NCBI GenBank assembly: GCA_023253295.1
Contig: JALRGZ010000309.1
Location: 1-11,754, forward strand
DNA length: 11,754 bases
Direction: 5' to 3'
DNA from: Flavobacterium sp.
GTDB lineage: Bacteria > Bacteroidota > Bacteroidia > Flavobacteriales > Flavobacteriaceae
In this document: positions 5,882 to 11,754 of the stretch, in pieces
How the letters are laid out: each line of letters starts with the position of its first letter
Position numbering within the stretch: the first letter of the stretch is position 1
Translations under genes and position numbers: made by a program
Notes under the pieces: generated by a model
What the model saw: only the letters and a program-made list of their open reading frames with translations
Database searches by the model: none
Told to the model about the DNA's origin: nothing

Positions 5882-6003
5882 GTTATTTGATTTTTATTTT
5901 GGGTGTTTGTCTTTGTTGTTTAGAAGGATTAGGGCAATTTATGTTGAAATGCTTAAATAATCGATAAAACCCCTTTAAAATTAACGTTTGTAGAAGGTTG
6001 CTG

Positions 6004-6036
6004 TTTGTGGGAATTCGTTTAAATATTCTATCTTTG
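6004..6036 (+). promoter_or_regulatory. Promoter of the small PID-CTERM-like protein gene
   Basis: TTTG (6004-6007) and a consensus TATCTTTG (6029-6036) are 21 bases apart, a good Bacteroidota -33/-7 pair. Transcription would start near 6041-6043, giving a leader of about 57 bases before ATG 6099. Nothing else is evident in the 5882-6003 stretch. Confidence 0.7.
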
Positions 6037-6098
6037 TTGGTGATGCTTGATGTAAATGATTAATTGTTTGGTCGGGTTTTTCAAATGTGATTTCTCTT

Positions 6099-6332
6099 AT
6101 GAAAAAGATGTTAGTTTATAGTTGCTGTTTTTTTGTTCTGTTTATACTAGGAGGAGCAAAGATGTTGGCTGGGCCTGATTTACCAGAGCCTACTCCTGCT
6201 TCGGGGTCAGGAGGGGTTATTTTGCCTGGTCTTCCAATTGATGATGGGCTGATTTTGGGAGTTTTTTTTGCTTTGTTGTTTGGTTTTTTTAAAATTTATT
6301 ATTCTGCTATAAAAAAGAAACGCTCGGTTTAG
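6099..6332 (+). CDS. Tiny exported protein with PID-CTERM-like sorting tail
   Basis: I start this at ATG 6099 (77 residues) rather than the in-frame GTG at 6087, because MKKM plus a hydrophobic stretch makes a normal signal peptide (about 1-24, ending MLAG). A 20-residue Pro/Gly/Ser-rich linker follows. Then come LPGLPIDDG (42-50), one transmembrane helix (51-66, LILGVFFALLFGFF) and a basic end, IKKKRSV. The PID-x-G motif, helix and basic tail match what I recall of the PID-CTERM sorting domain of Bacteroidota, thought to be handled by an exosortase-like system. After removal of signal and tail almost no mature protein would remain, so it may be a minimal substrate or simply a small inner-membrane protein. 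It has its own promoter, and its last codons form the left arm of the shared terminator. Confidence 0.7.
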   Translation: MKKMLVYSCCFFVLFILGGAKMLAGPDLPEPTPASGSGGVILPGLPIDDGLILGVFFALLFGFFKIYYSAIKKKRSV

Positions 6333-6347
6333 CCGAGCGTTTCTTTT
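6313..6347. terminator. Bidirectional terminator between the small membrane protein gene and ribE
   Basis: A perfect 15-bp stem (aaaagaaacgctcgg with ccgagcgtttctttt) closes loop tttag. T-richness on one side and A-richness on the other let it work on both strands. The plus-strand stop TAG (6330-6332) is in the loop, and the ribE stop (6346-6348) overlaps the outer stem base. Confidence 0.9.
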
Positions 6348-6936
6348 ATATTTTATTAGCGTATAGTCTAGAGACATATTTACCTATTACATCAAATTCA
6401 AGATTGATTTTTGAACCTACTTCAAAATTTTTAAAATTAGTGTGTTCGTGAGTGTAAGGAATGATGGCGACACTAAATTGATTTTTCTGGGAGTTTACAA
6501 CTGTTAGACTTACTCCGTTTACTGTTATAGAGCCTTTTTCTATGGTTAGATTGTTTAATTTGTCATCGTATTCAAAGGTGTAAAGCCAGCTTCCATTAGT
6601 TTCGGAAATAGAAATGCAGGTTCCGGTTTGGTCTACGTGGCCTTGCACAATATGACCGTCAAGGCGATCTCCTAATTTCATAGCTCTTTCCAGGTTCACT
6701 AAGTCTCCTTCTTTCCAATCACCTAAATTTGTCTTTTTTATGGTTTCGTCAATAGCAGTTACTGTGTATTTTGAATCTTGTATTTTTACTACTGTTAGAC
6801 ATATTCCATTGTGGGCTACACTTTGGTCAATTTTCAGTTCGTTGGTGATGGAAGAATCTATTGTGACGTGAATATTGTCTTTTTCTTTTTTTATTTCTTG
6901 GATGATGCCAAGTGTTTCTATGATTCCTGTAAACAT
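6346..6936 (-). CDS. ribE: Riboflavin synthase, alpha chain
   Basis: This enzyme dismutates two 6,7-dimethyl-8-ribityllumazine molecules to riboflavin, the last step of vitamin B2 synthesis, in the cytosol as a trimer. The 196-residue protein shows the two tandem lumazine-binding barrels. Module one begins MFTGIIETLG and contains NGICLTVV (43-50). Module two contains GHIVQGHVDQTG (94-105) and NGVSLTVV (140-147), and FDVIGKYVSR lies near the C-terminus. Length and motifs are normal. It is transcribed towards the small membrane protein gene and shares a terminator with it. It starts about 56 bases from the divergent pdxA, too short a gap for an FMN riboswitch, and none is seen. A minus-strand TAATTTTG box (6966-6973) could be its promoter. 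Some databases use ribC for this gene. Confidence 0.96.
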   Translation of the reverse strand: MFTGIIETLGIIQEIKKEKDNIHVTIDSSITNELKIDQSVAHNGICLTVVKIQDSKYTVTAIDETIKKTNLGDWKEGDLVNLERAMKLGDRLDGHIVQGHVDQTGTCISISETNGSWLYTFEYDDKLNNLTIEKGSITVNGVSLTVVNSQKNQFSVAIIPYTHEHTNFKNFEVGSKINLEFDVIGKYVSRLYANKI

Positions 6937-6952
6937 TCTTGTTTTATTTTAC

Positions 6953-6973
6953 TAAATTTGCACTTCAAAATTA
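6953..6973. promoter_or_regulatory. Divergent -7 boxes between ribE and pdxA
   Basis: TAAATTTG (6953-6960, plus) matches the -7 consensus for pdxA. TAATTTTG on the minus strand (6966-6973) matches it for ribE. The two lie back to back in a 56-base gap. Clear -33 boxes are not visible, and each would fall inside or at the start of the opposite gene. Confidence 0.5.
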
Positions 6974-6992
6974 GCAATAAAAACTTGTGGGT

Positions 6993-8036
6993 ATGATTAA
7001 AAAAGCAGAAAATATTATCGTAGGAATTTCGATTGGAGATTTAAATGGTATTGGAAGCGAGGTTATTCTTAAAACTTTTGAAGATGCTCGAATGTTAGAA
7101 TTATGTACACCGGTAATTTTTGCTAATGTTAAGATTTTATCTTTTATAAAGAGAAACTTAGAGTCTACTGTGGGACTTCATGGGATTGATAAGTTAGAAC
7201 AGTTAGTGCCTGGGAAAATAAATGTATTGAATGTTTGGAGAGAAGGTGTTGATTTGAATTTAGGTACAAATGATGACAAGGTGGGGGAATATGCTATTAA
7301 ATCTTTTGTGGCTGCTACTAAAGCGCTTAAAGAAGGTTTGGTAGATGTTTTGGTAACTGCTCCAATAAATAAATATAATATTCAGTCGGAAGAGTTTAAA
7401 TTTCCCGGGCATACGGATTATTTAGATCAGGAATTAGAAGGGGATGCTTTGATGTTTATGGTTCAGGATAATTTACGAGTAGGGCTTTTGACGGATCACG
7501 TACCTATTAATCAAGTGGCTTCTAAGTTAACGGAAGATTTAATTGTTAAGAAAATAAACACGGTAAAGCAGTCGTTAATTCGAGATTTTAGTATCAATAA
7601 TCCAAAAATTGCAGTTTTAGGTTTGAATCCACATTGTGGAGACGGAGGGGTAATTGGAAAAGAGGATGAAGAATTGATTCGACCTGTTTTGAAAAAATTA
7701 TTTGATCAGGGAACTATGGTTTTTGGTCCTTTTCCTGCAGATGGTTTTTTTGGAAGTGGTCATTATGAAAAATTTGATGCGGTAATAGCTGCTTATCATG
7801 ATCAAGGATTGGTTCCTTTTAAGACTTTGTCTTTTGGTAAAGGGGTTAATTTTACTGCTGGTTTAAGTAAAGTAAGGACTTCTCCGGATCATGGGACAGC
7901 CTATGATATTGCTGGAAAGGGAATGGCGGATTATAATTCTTTTAAAGAAGCTGTGTATTTGGCTATAGATGTCTATCGCTCAAGGATTCAGTATGAAGAG
8001 ATCACGGAAAATCCGTTAAAAGTTAAGGAAAAATAA
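6993..8036 (+). CDS. pdxA: 4-hydroxythreonine-4-phosphate dehydrogenase
   Basis: PdxA oxidises 4-phosphooxy-L-threonine with NAD(P) in the DXP-dependent route to pyridoxal phosphate. I start it at ATG 6993 (347 residues, MIKKAENIIVGIS), not the in-frame GTG 6987, since ATG fits the A-rich leader and family length. Motifs in order are ISIGDLNGIGSEV (13-25), TAPINK (122-127), FPGHTDYL (137-144), LTDHVP, LGLNPHCGDGG, FGPFPADGFF, AAYHDQGL and VRTSPDHGTAYDIAGKG (295-311). The three metal-binding histidines are H169, H214 and H269. The glycine-rich N-terminal motif reads GDLNGIGSE rather than the proteobacterial GDPAGIGPE, which I take as a clade variant. It is transcribed alone; the next gene has its own promoter. 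Confidence 0.96.
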   Translation: MIKKAENIIVGISIGDLNGIGSEVILKTFEDARMLELCTPVIFANVKILSFIKRNLESTVGLHGIDKLEQLVPGKINVLNVWREGVDLNLGTNDDKVGEYAIKSFVAATKALKEGLVDVLVTAPINKYNIQSEEFKFPGHTDYLDQELEGDALMFMVQDNLRVGLLTDHVPINQVASKLTEDLIVKKINTVKQSLIRDFSINNPKIAVLGLNPHCGDGGVIGKEDEELIRPVLKKLFDQGTMVFGPFPADGFFGSGHYEKFDAVIAAYHDQGLVPFKTLSFGKGVNFTAGLSKVRTSPDHGTAYDIAGKGMADYNSFKEAVYLAIDVYRSRIQYEEITENPLKVKEK

Positions 8037-8065
8037 TTGTAAATAAAAAAAGATTAATAAGGTTA

Positions 8066-8093
8066 TTGGATTTACAATAATTTTATATCTTTG
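8066..8093 (+). promoter_or_regulatory. Promoter of the DUF177-rpmF unit
   Basis: TTG (8066-8068) and a perfect TATCTTTG (8086-8093) are 17 bases apart. Transcription would start near 8098-8100, giving a leader of about 28 bases. This makes the in-frame TTG at 8091 part of the promoter, which decides the start of the next gene at ATG 8127. Confidence 0.75.
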
Positions 8094-8126
8094 CACTCCC
8101 GAAGTTACGGGCAAAATTTTGTTGAA

Positions 8127-8669
8127 ATGAATAGGACAAAAGAATTTTTAATTCCTTTCGTGGGCTTAAAGCTGGGGAAACATCATTTTGAATATCAGAT
8201 TGATAATGCGTTCTTTGAGATATTTGAGTATGACGAATTTCAAAATTCGGATATAAAAGTATCAGTAGTTTTGGAGAAAAAAAGCAATATGCTTGAGTTG
8301 AGTTTTAAGCACAAAGGAACAGTGAATGTGCCTTGTGACTTAACGGGAGAAGATTTTGATTTGCCAATTAAAGGTAAAATGAAGTTGATTGTCCGTTTTG
8401 GTGAAGTGTTTAATGATGATAATGAAGAATTGCTAATTTTGCCTTTTGGAGAATTTGAAATAAATATAGCACAGTATATTTATGAGATGGTTGTCCTGTC
8501 GGTGCCTCAAAAACGAGTTCATCCAGGTGTTAAAGACGGAAGTTTAAAAACAGAAGCTTTAGAGAAATTGAATGAATTAAAAGTCAAAGAAGTAGAGAAA
8601 AAAGAGAATAAAGAAGAGAGTATAGACCCACGTTGGGACAAATTAAAGCAACTATTAACGGATAAATAA
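8127..8669 (+). CDS. DUF177 (YceD-family) protein, large-subunit rRNA accumulation
   Basis: The start chosen is ATG 8127 (180 residues, MNRTKEFLIPFVGLKLG). A longer reading from TTG 8091 would begin inside the -7 box. The protein carries the Bacteroidota form of DUF177: NVPCDLTGEDF (67-77), where relatives often have more cysteines, LPFGEFEINIAQYIYE (105-120), PQKRVHP (127-133), a Lys/Glu-rich linker (about 145-166) and the terminal DPRWDKLKQLL (168-178). It is cytosolic. In E. coli and plants, YceD homologues affect 23S rRNA accumulation; only one Cys of the possible metal-type cluster is present, so a structural metal is unlikely here. It lies 9 bases upstream of rpmF, and the YceD-rpmF pairing is conserved in many bacteria. 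Confidence 0.9.
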   Translation: MNRTKEFLIPFVGLKLGKHHFEYQIDNAFFEIFEYDEFQNSDIKVSVVLEKKSNMLELSFKHKGTVNVPCDLTGEDFDLPIKGKMKLIVRFGEVFNDDNEELLILPFGEFEINIAQYIYEMVVLSVPQKRVHPGVKDGSLKTEALEKLNELKVKEVEKKENKEESIDPRWDKLKQLLTDK

Positions 8670-8678
8670 TATAGTAAA

Positions 8679-8876
8679 ATGGCACATCCTAAAAGAAAAA
8701 CCTCGAAAACAAGAAGAGATAAGAGAAGAACACATTACAAAGCTACAGTAGCTCAAATTGCAACTTGTCCTGTTACAGGAGAAGCTCACTTATACCACAG
8801 AGCTTACTGGCATGAAGGAAAAATGTATTACAGAGGGCAAGTAGTTATTGATAAGTCAGAGGCTACTTTTGCTTAA
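8679..8876 (+). CDS. rpmF: Ribosomal protein L32 (bL32)
   Basis: This 65-residue, strongly basic protein begins MAHPKRKTSKTRRDKRR, the classic bL32 N-terminus that binds 23S rRNA near the exit-tunnel side of the 50S subunit. The middle has HYKATVAQIATCPVTGEAHL. Only one Cys remains (C30, in ATCPVTGEAHL), so this is a zinc-independent form. It lies 9 bases after the DUF177 gene, without a Shine-Dalgarno sequence, and a strong terminator follows 25 bases after its stop. The fatty-acid genes downstream therefore need read-through or their own promoter. Confidence 0.98.
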   Translation: MAHPKRKTSKTRRDKRRTHYKATVAQIATCPVTGEAHLYHRAYWHEGKMYYRGQVVIDKSEATFA

Positions 8877-8900
8877 TATGTTTTTATAAAAAAATAAGAT

Positions 8901-8927
8901 AACTCTCACCCTTCGTGAGAGTTTTTT
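8901..8927 (+). terminator. Rho-independent terminator after rpmF
   Basis: A perfect 9-bp stem (aactctcac with gtgagagtt) closes loop ccttc and is followed by T residues. It separates DUF177-rpmF from fabH. In the 126 bases between it and fabH I see no canonical TAnnTTTG box. Confidence 0.9.
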
Positions 8928-9053
8928 ATTGTTTGTGATTTTCGTTAAATTAGAAGTTTTTAAAAATGAAGGGTTTAGAATTTTTTTGTATTTTTAACCC
9001 CTTTTTAAACTGTTTTCTTCCGGTGAATTTGGAAGAGGAAATATCCGAATAAA

Positions 9054-10052
9054 ATGAATAAAATTACGGCCGCAATTACTGCAGTTGGAGCTTATGTTCC
9101 AGATTTTGTGCTTACCAATCAAGTACTTGAAACGATGGTTGACACAAACGACGAATGGATTACTTCGCGTACAGGGATAAAAGAAAGAAGAATTTTAAAA
9201 GATGCTGATAAAGGAACTTCTTATTTAGCTATCAAAGCAGCTGAGGATTTAATCTCTAAAGCTAATATAAACCCCCTTGAAATTGATTTGGTTTTAATGG
9301 CAACAGCCACTCCTGATATGCAGGTTTCTGCAACGGGTGCTTATGTTGCTACTCAAATAGGTGCTACTAATGCTTTTGCGTATGATTTACAGGCAGCTTG
9401 CTCTAGTTTTTTATATGGAATGTCAACAGCTGCAGCCTATATTCAATCAGGAAGATATAAAAAAGTATTATTAATTGGTGCCGATAAAATGTCTTCTATC
9501 GTTGATTATACTGATAGAACAACCTGTATTATTTTTGGTGATGGTGCAGGTGCAGTATTATTTGAGCCTAATTATGAAGGTCTTGGATTGCAAGATGAAT
9601 ATTTAAGAAGTGATGGTATTGGTCGTGATTTCTTGAAAATTGACGCAGGAGGATCACTTCATCCACCAACAATTGAAACTGTTCAAGAAAAAAGACATAG
9701 TATAAGACAAGACGGTAAAACAGTATTTAAATATGCTGTAACTAATATGGCTGATGCCAGTGAGCAAATTTTAAAAAGAAACAATCTTACTAATGAAGAT
9801 GTTGCTTTCTTGGTGCCACATCAGGCTAATAAACGCATTATTGATGCTACGGCAAGTCGAATGAATTTAGAGGAATCTAAGGTTTTGATGAACATTGAAA
9901 AATATGGAAATACTACATCGGCAACCTTACCTTTGGTTTTAAATGATTTCGAACATTTGTTTAAAAAAGGAGATACGATTATTTTTGCTGCATTTGGAGG
10001 AGGATTCACTTGGGGTTCTATCTATCTAAAATGGGCATACGACAAGAAATAA
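9054..10052 (+). CDS. fabH: Beta-ketoacyl-ACP synthase III
   Basis: FabH condenses an acyl-CoA primer with malonyl-ACP to start type II fatty-acid synthesis in the cytosol. The 332-residue length fits. The catalytic triad is intact: C116 in LQAACSSFLYG, H256 in VPHQANKRI and N286 in YGNTTSATLP. Other signatures are DEWITSRTGIKERR (33-46), FGDGAGAVLFE (161-171) and the glycine-rich FAAFGGGFTWGS (311-322). Primer preference (acetyl or branched-chain) cannot be read reliably. It lies 25 bases upstream of accB, so with accB and accC it probably forms one unit joining malonyl-CoA supply to chain initiation. The ATG follows the leader ccgaataaa; a purine-rich aagagga about 17 bases upstream is too distant to be a Shine-Dalgarno sequence. 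Confidence 0.97.
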   Translation: MNKITAAITAVGAYVPDFVLTNQVLETMVDTNDEWITSRTGIKERRILKDADKGTSYLAIKAAEDLISKANINPLEIDLVLMATATPDMQVSATGAYVATQIGATNAFAYDLQAACSSFLYGMSTAAAYIQSGRYKKVLLIGADKMSSIVDYTDRTTCIIFGDGAGAVLFEPNYEGLGLQDEYLRSDGIGRDFLKIDAGGSLHPPTIETVQEKRHSIRQDGKTVFKYAVTNMADASEQILKRNNLTNEDVAFLVPHQANKRIIDATASRMNLEESKVLMNIEKYGNTTSATLPLVLNDFEHLFKKGDTIIFAAFGGGFTWGSIYLKWAYDKK

Positions 10053-10077
10053 AAATTAAACTAAAATCACAAATATT

Positions 10078-10563
10078 ATGGATTTAAAAGAAATTCAGAA
10101 CCTAATCAAATTTGTATCCAACTCTGGTGTTGCTGAGGTGAAATTAGAAATGGATGATGTTAAAATTACTATTAGAACTACATTAGAAAGTCCGGCTGCT
10201 GAACCAACTTATGTGCAACAATTGCCAGCAGCAGCTCCAGTACAACAAATTATTGCAACTCCTGCTGCTCCTGCAGCAGCGGCTCCAGTAGCAGCAGCTC
10301 CTGCGGCTGATGATACATCCAAATACATTACAATTAAGTCTCCAATGATTGGAACTTTCTACAGAAAACCATCTCCAGACAAACCGGTTTTTGTTGAGGT
10401 AGGTAGCTCTATTGGAAAAGGAGATGTACTTTGTGTTGTTGAAGCAATGAAATTATTTAACGAAATCGAATCTGAAGTTTCTGGAAAAATCGTTAAAATT
10501 TTAGTTGATGATATGTCACCAGTTGAATTTGATCAACCATTATTCTTAGTAGATCCATCATAA
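10078..10563 (+). CDS. accB: Biotin carboxyl carrier protein of acetyl-CoA carboxylase
   Basis: This 161-residue protein carries the biotin that shuttles CO2 from biotin carboxylase to the carboxyltransferase. The N-terminal part (1-35, MDLKEIQNLIKFVSNSG) binds partner subunits. A flexible Ala/Pro linker spans about 38-77. The C-terminal biotinyl domain (82-160) has the thumb segment TFYRKPSPDKPVFVEVG typical of acetyl-CoA carboxylase BCCP. The biotin acceptor is K125 in EAMKLF. Nothing is missing. It lies 25 bases after fabH and 98 bases before accC, a gap larger than usual because it contains a repeat resembling the ends of the four-helix-bundle element. Confidence 0.97.
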   Translation: MDLKEIQNLIKFVSNSGVAEVKLEMDDVKITIRTTLESPAAEPTYVQQLPAAAPVQQIIATPAAPAAAAPVAAAPAADDTSKYITIKSPMIGTFYRKPSPDKPVFVEVGSSIGKGDVLCVVEAMKLFNEIESEVSGKIVKILVDDMSPVEFDQPLFLVDPS

Positions 10564-10572
10564 GAAATTATA

Positions 10573-10657
10573 AATTATGAATTCTAAATTAGAATTAGAC
10601 TTTAGTTGCCAATTTTAATTTTTATAAAAATTCATAACTCATAACTCATAACTCAAA
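10573..10657. repeat. Gene-less heptamer inverted-repeat element between accB and accC
   Basis: The left side reads aattatg, aattcta, aattaga in 7-base register. The right side reads ttcataa, ctcataa, ctcataa, ctcaaaa (10631-10658). ttatgaatt (10575-10583) is the exact reverse complement of aattcataa (10629-10637). The decamer aactcataac, found at the ends of the four-helix gene at 159-168 and 588-597, occurs twice here. It looks like an empty or miniature version of the same element. Confidence 0.55.
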
Positions 10658-10661
10658 AGAG

Positions 10662-11754
10662 ATGTTTAAAAAAATATTAGTTGCAAATAGAGGAGAAATT
10701 GCACTTCGTGTGATTAGAACATGCAAAGAAATGGGAATTAAAACAGTTGCTGTTTACTCTACTGCCGATGCAGAAAGTTTGCATGTAAAGTTTGCTGATG
10801 AAGCGGTTTGTATTGGACCGGCACCAAGCAACTTATCCTATTTGAAAATGTCAAATATCATTGCTGCAGCAGAAATTACTAATGCTGATGCAATTCACCC
10901 AGGATACGGTTTCCTATCTGAAAATTCTAAATTTTCAAAAATTTGTCAAGAACACGGAATTAAGTTCATTGGAGCTGCTCCTGAGATGATTGACAGAATG
11001 GGAGATAAAGCTTCTGCAAAATCTACTATGATTGAAGCTGGTGTTCCTTGTGTTCCAGGTTCAGAAGGAATTTTAGAATCTTTCGAACAAGCACAAAAAG
11101 TAGCTAAAGAAATAGGTTATCCTGTTATGATGAAAGCTACTGCCGGTGGTGGTGGGAAAGGTATGCGTGCTATCTGGAAAGAAGAAGATCTTCATAAAGC
11201 ATGGGAAAGTGCTCGTCAGGAAGCAGCAGCTGCTTTTGGAAATGACGGAATGTACATGGAGAAATTAATCGAAGAGCCACGTCATATCGAAATTCAGGTA
11301 GTTGGAGATGCTTACGGAAAAGCATGTCATCTTTCTGAAAGAGATTGTTCTGTACAAAGACGTCACCAAAAATTAACTGAAGAAACTCCTTCTCCATTTA
11401 TGACTGACGATTTACGTCAAAGAATGGGTGAGGCAGCAGTAAAAGCAGCTGAATATATTAAATATGAAGGTGCAGGAACCGTTGAGTTCTTAGTTGATAA
11501 ACACCGTAATTTCTACTTTATGGAAATGAATACTCGTATTCAAGTAGAACATCCACTCACTGAGCAAGTTATTGATTATGATTTGATTCGTGAGCAAATT
11601 ATGGTTGCTGCCGGAATTCCAATTTTTATCGATCGCAAACACGGAAGACAAAAAGTTAGCTATCAGCATCCCATACTAGAACCCATTCTTAAAGAAACCT
11701 ATGGCGTAATCGTCTATCAAGAGCAAATTATGAAAATTGCTCAAGAGTTAGCTG
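10662..11754 (+). CDS. accC: Biotin carboxylase (acetyl-CoA carboxylase), chimeric 3' end, open at window edge
   Basis: AccC carboxylates the biotin on AccB with ATP and bicarbonate. Codons 1-321 are normal: MFKKILVANRGEIALRVIR (Rossmann-like N-domain), AIHPGYGFLSEN (77-88), the ATP-grasp glycine loop ATAGGGGKGMR (159-169), EEPRHIEIQV (204-213), SERDCSVQRRHQK (225-237), FMEMNTRIQVEHP (286-298) and EQVIDYDLIREQI. A full protein is about 450 residues and should continue after AAGIPI with a Ser-Gly-rich turn and ECRINAED. Instead, from about codon 322 (11625) the frame continues as a DnaE segment to the window end. Only 10662 to about 11624 should be taken as accC. The ATG at 10662 gives the exact family N-terminus; the leader lies in the upstream repeat. 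Confidence 0.9.
   Translation, partial: MFKKILVANRGEIALRVIRTCKEMGIKTVAVYSTADAESLHVKFADEAVCIGPAPSNLSYLKMSNIIAAAEITNADAIHPGYGFLSENSKFSKICQEHGIKFIGAAPEMIDRMGDKASAKSTMIEAGVPCVPGSEGILESFEQAQKVAKEIGYPVMMKATAGGGGKGMRAIWKEEDLHKAWESARQEAAAAFGNDGMYMEKLIEEPRHIEIQVVGDAYGKACHLSERDCSVQRRHQKLTEETPSPFMTDDLRQRMGEAAVKAAEYIKYEGAGTVEFLVDKHRNFYFMEMNTRIQVEHPLTEQVIDYDLIREQIMVAAGIPIFIDRKHGRQKVSYQHPILEPILKETYGVIVYQEQIMKIAQELA
11628..11754 (+). other. dnaE: Fragment of DNA polymerase III alpha (dnaE) joined in frame to accC
   Basis: The last 42 codons read FIDRKHGRQ (the F at 11625-11627), then YQHPILEPILKETYG, VIVYQEQIM and IAQEL. This is the conserved order FIDRKHG...TYG...YQEQ(V/I)M(Q/K)IAQ in the polymerase core of bacterial replicative DnaE and is unrelated to biotin carboxylase. 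Both prolines in the segment are CCC, a codon not used in the accC part, and GGC, GTC and CGC also appear. From memory, this wording is closer to proteobacterial-type DnaE than to Bacteroidota DnaE. It has no start of its own, so it is a foreign internal piece. Confidence 0.85.

Noticed and set aside
6937..6992. FMN riboswitch in front of ribE
   Set aside because: The 56-base gap is too short for the aptamer and none of its conserved segments is visible.
6811..6996. 61-codon plus-strand frame opposite the start of ribE
   Set aside because: It covers the conserved first domain of riboflavin synthase in antisense and runs through the divergent promoter region.
9821..10009. Minus-strand frame within fabH
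   Set aside because: It is antisense to the catalytic His/Asn region of FabH, a clear shadow.
11170..11397. Minus-strand 75-codon frame within accC
   Set aside because: It is antisense to the ATP-grasp region; the plus-strand frame is the real gene although it has no stop inside the window.

Overview
The window looks like a low-GC Bacteroidota chromosome, most likely Flavobacterium or a close relative. The reasons are AT-rich genes with A-rich leaders and no Shine-Dalgarno sequences, promoter -7 boxes of the type TAnnTTTG, flavobacterial lipoproteins, and the gene order DUF177-rpmF-fabH-accB-accC. Most of it is core metabolism; the accessory material is short and partly degraded.

Layout: (1) 1-1430, the end of sdhA and complete sdhB of succinate dehydrogenase/fumarate reductase, separated by a small four-helix-bundle gene that sits between inverted heptamer repeats. 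(2) 1431-2567, a small accessory island: a surface-type lipoprotein gene, a stem-loop, a truncated secreted-protein gene interrupted by a short palindrome-like repeat flanked by 14-bp direct repeats, and a second near-identical copy of the sdhB terminator. (3) 2568-5620, an omega-amidase gene (+), a large Ig-like-domain lipoprotein gene (-) whose stop codon overlaps it, and methylmalonyl-CoA epimerase (+). (4) 5720-5881, a CAT-anticodon tRNA with its own promoter and terminator. (5) 6004-6347, a tiny membrane protein with a PID-CTERM-like sorting tail; its last codons form one arm of a bidirectional terminator shared with ribE (-). (6) 6993-8036, pdxA, divergent from ribE. (7) 8066-11754, the DUF177-rpmF-fabH-accB-accC cluster, linking a ribosomal protein with the start of fatty-acid synthesis. 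A repeat resembling the one around the four-helix gene, but without a gene, lies between accB and accC.

The strongest anomaly is at the right end. The accC frame is normal up to codon 321, about 11,616-11,627, and then continues in frame as an internal part of DNA polymerase III alpha (DnaE), with foreign-looking codon choice. This is most likely an assembly or cloning chimera, or the edge of a rearrangement; the last ~127 bases should not be read as biotin carboxylase.

The second theme is a possible small mobile element: a perfect 10-bp inverted repeat (gttatgagtt / aactcataac) brackets the four-helix gene in the sdh operon, and the same decamer recurs twice between accB and accC. I see no CRISPR array, integrase, transposase, toxin-antitoxin pair or recognisable defence system.
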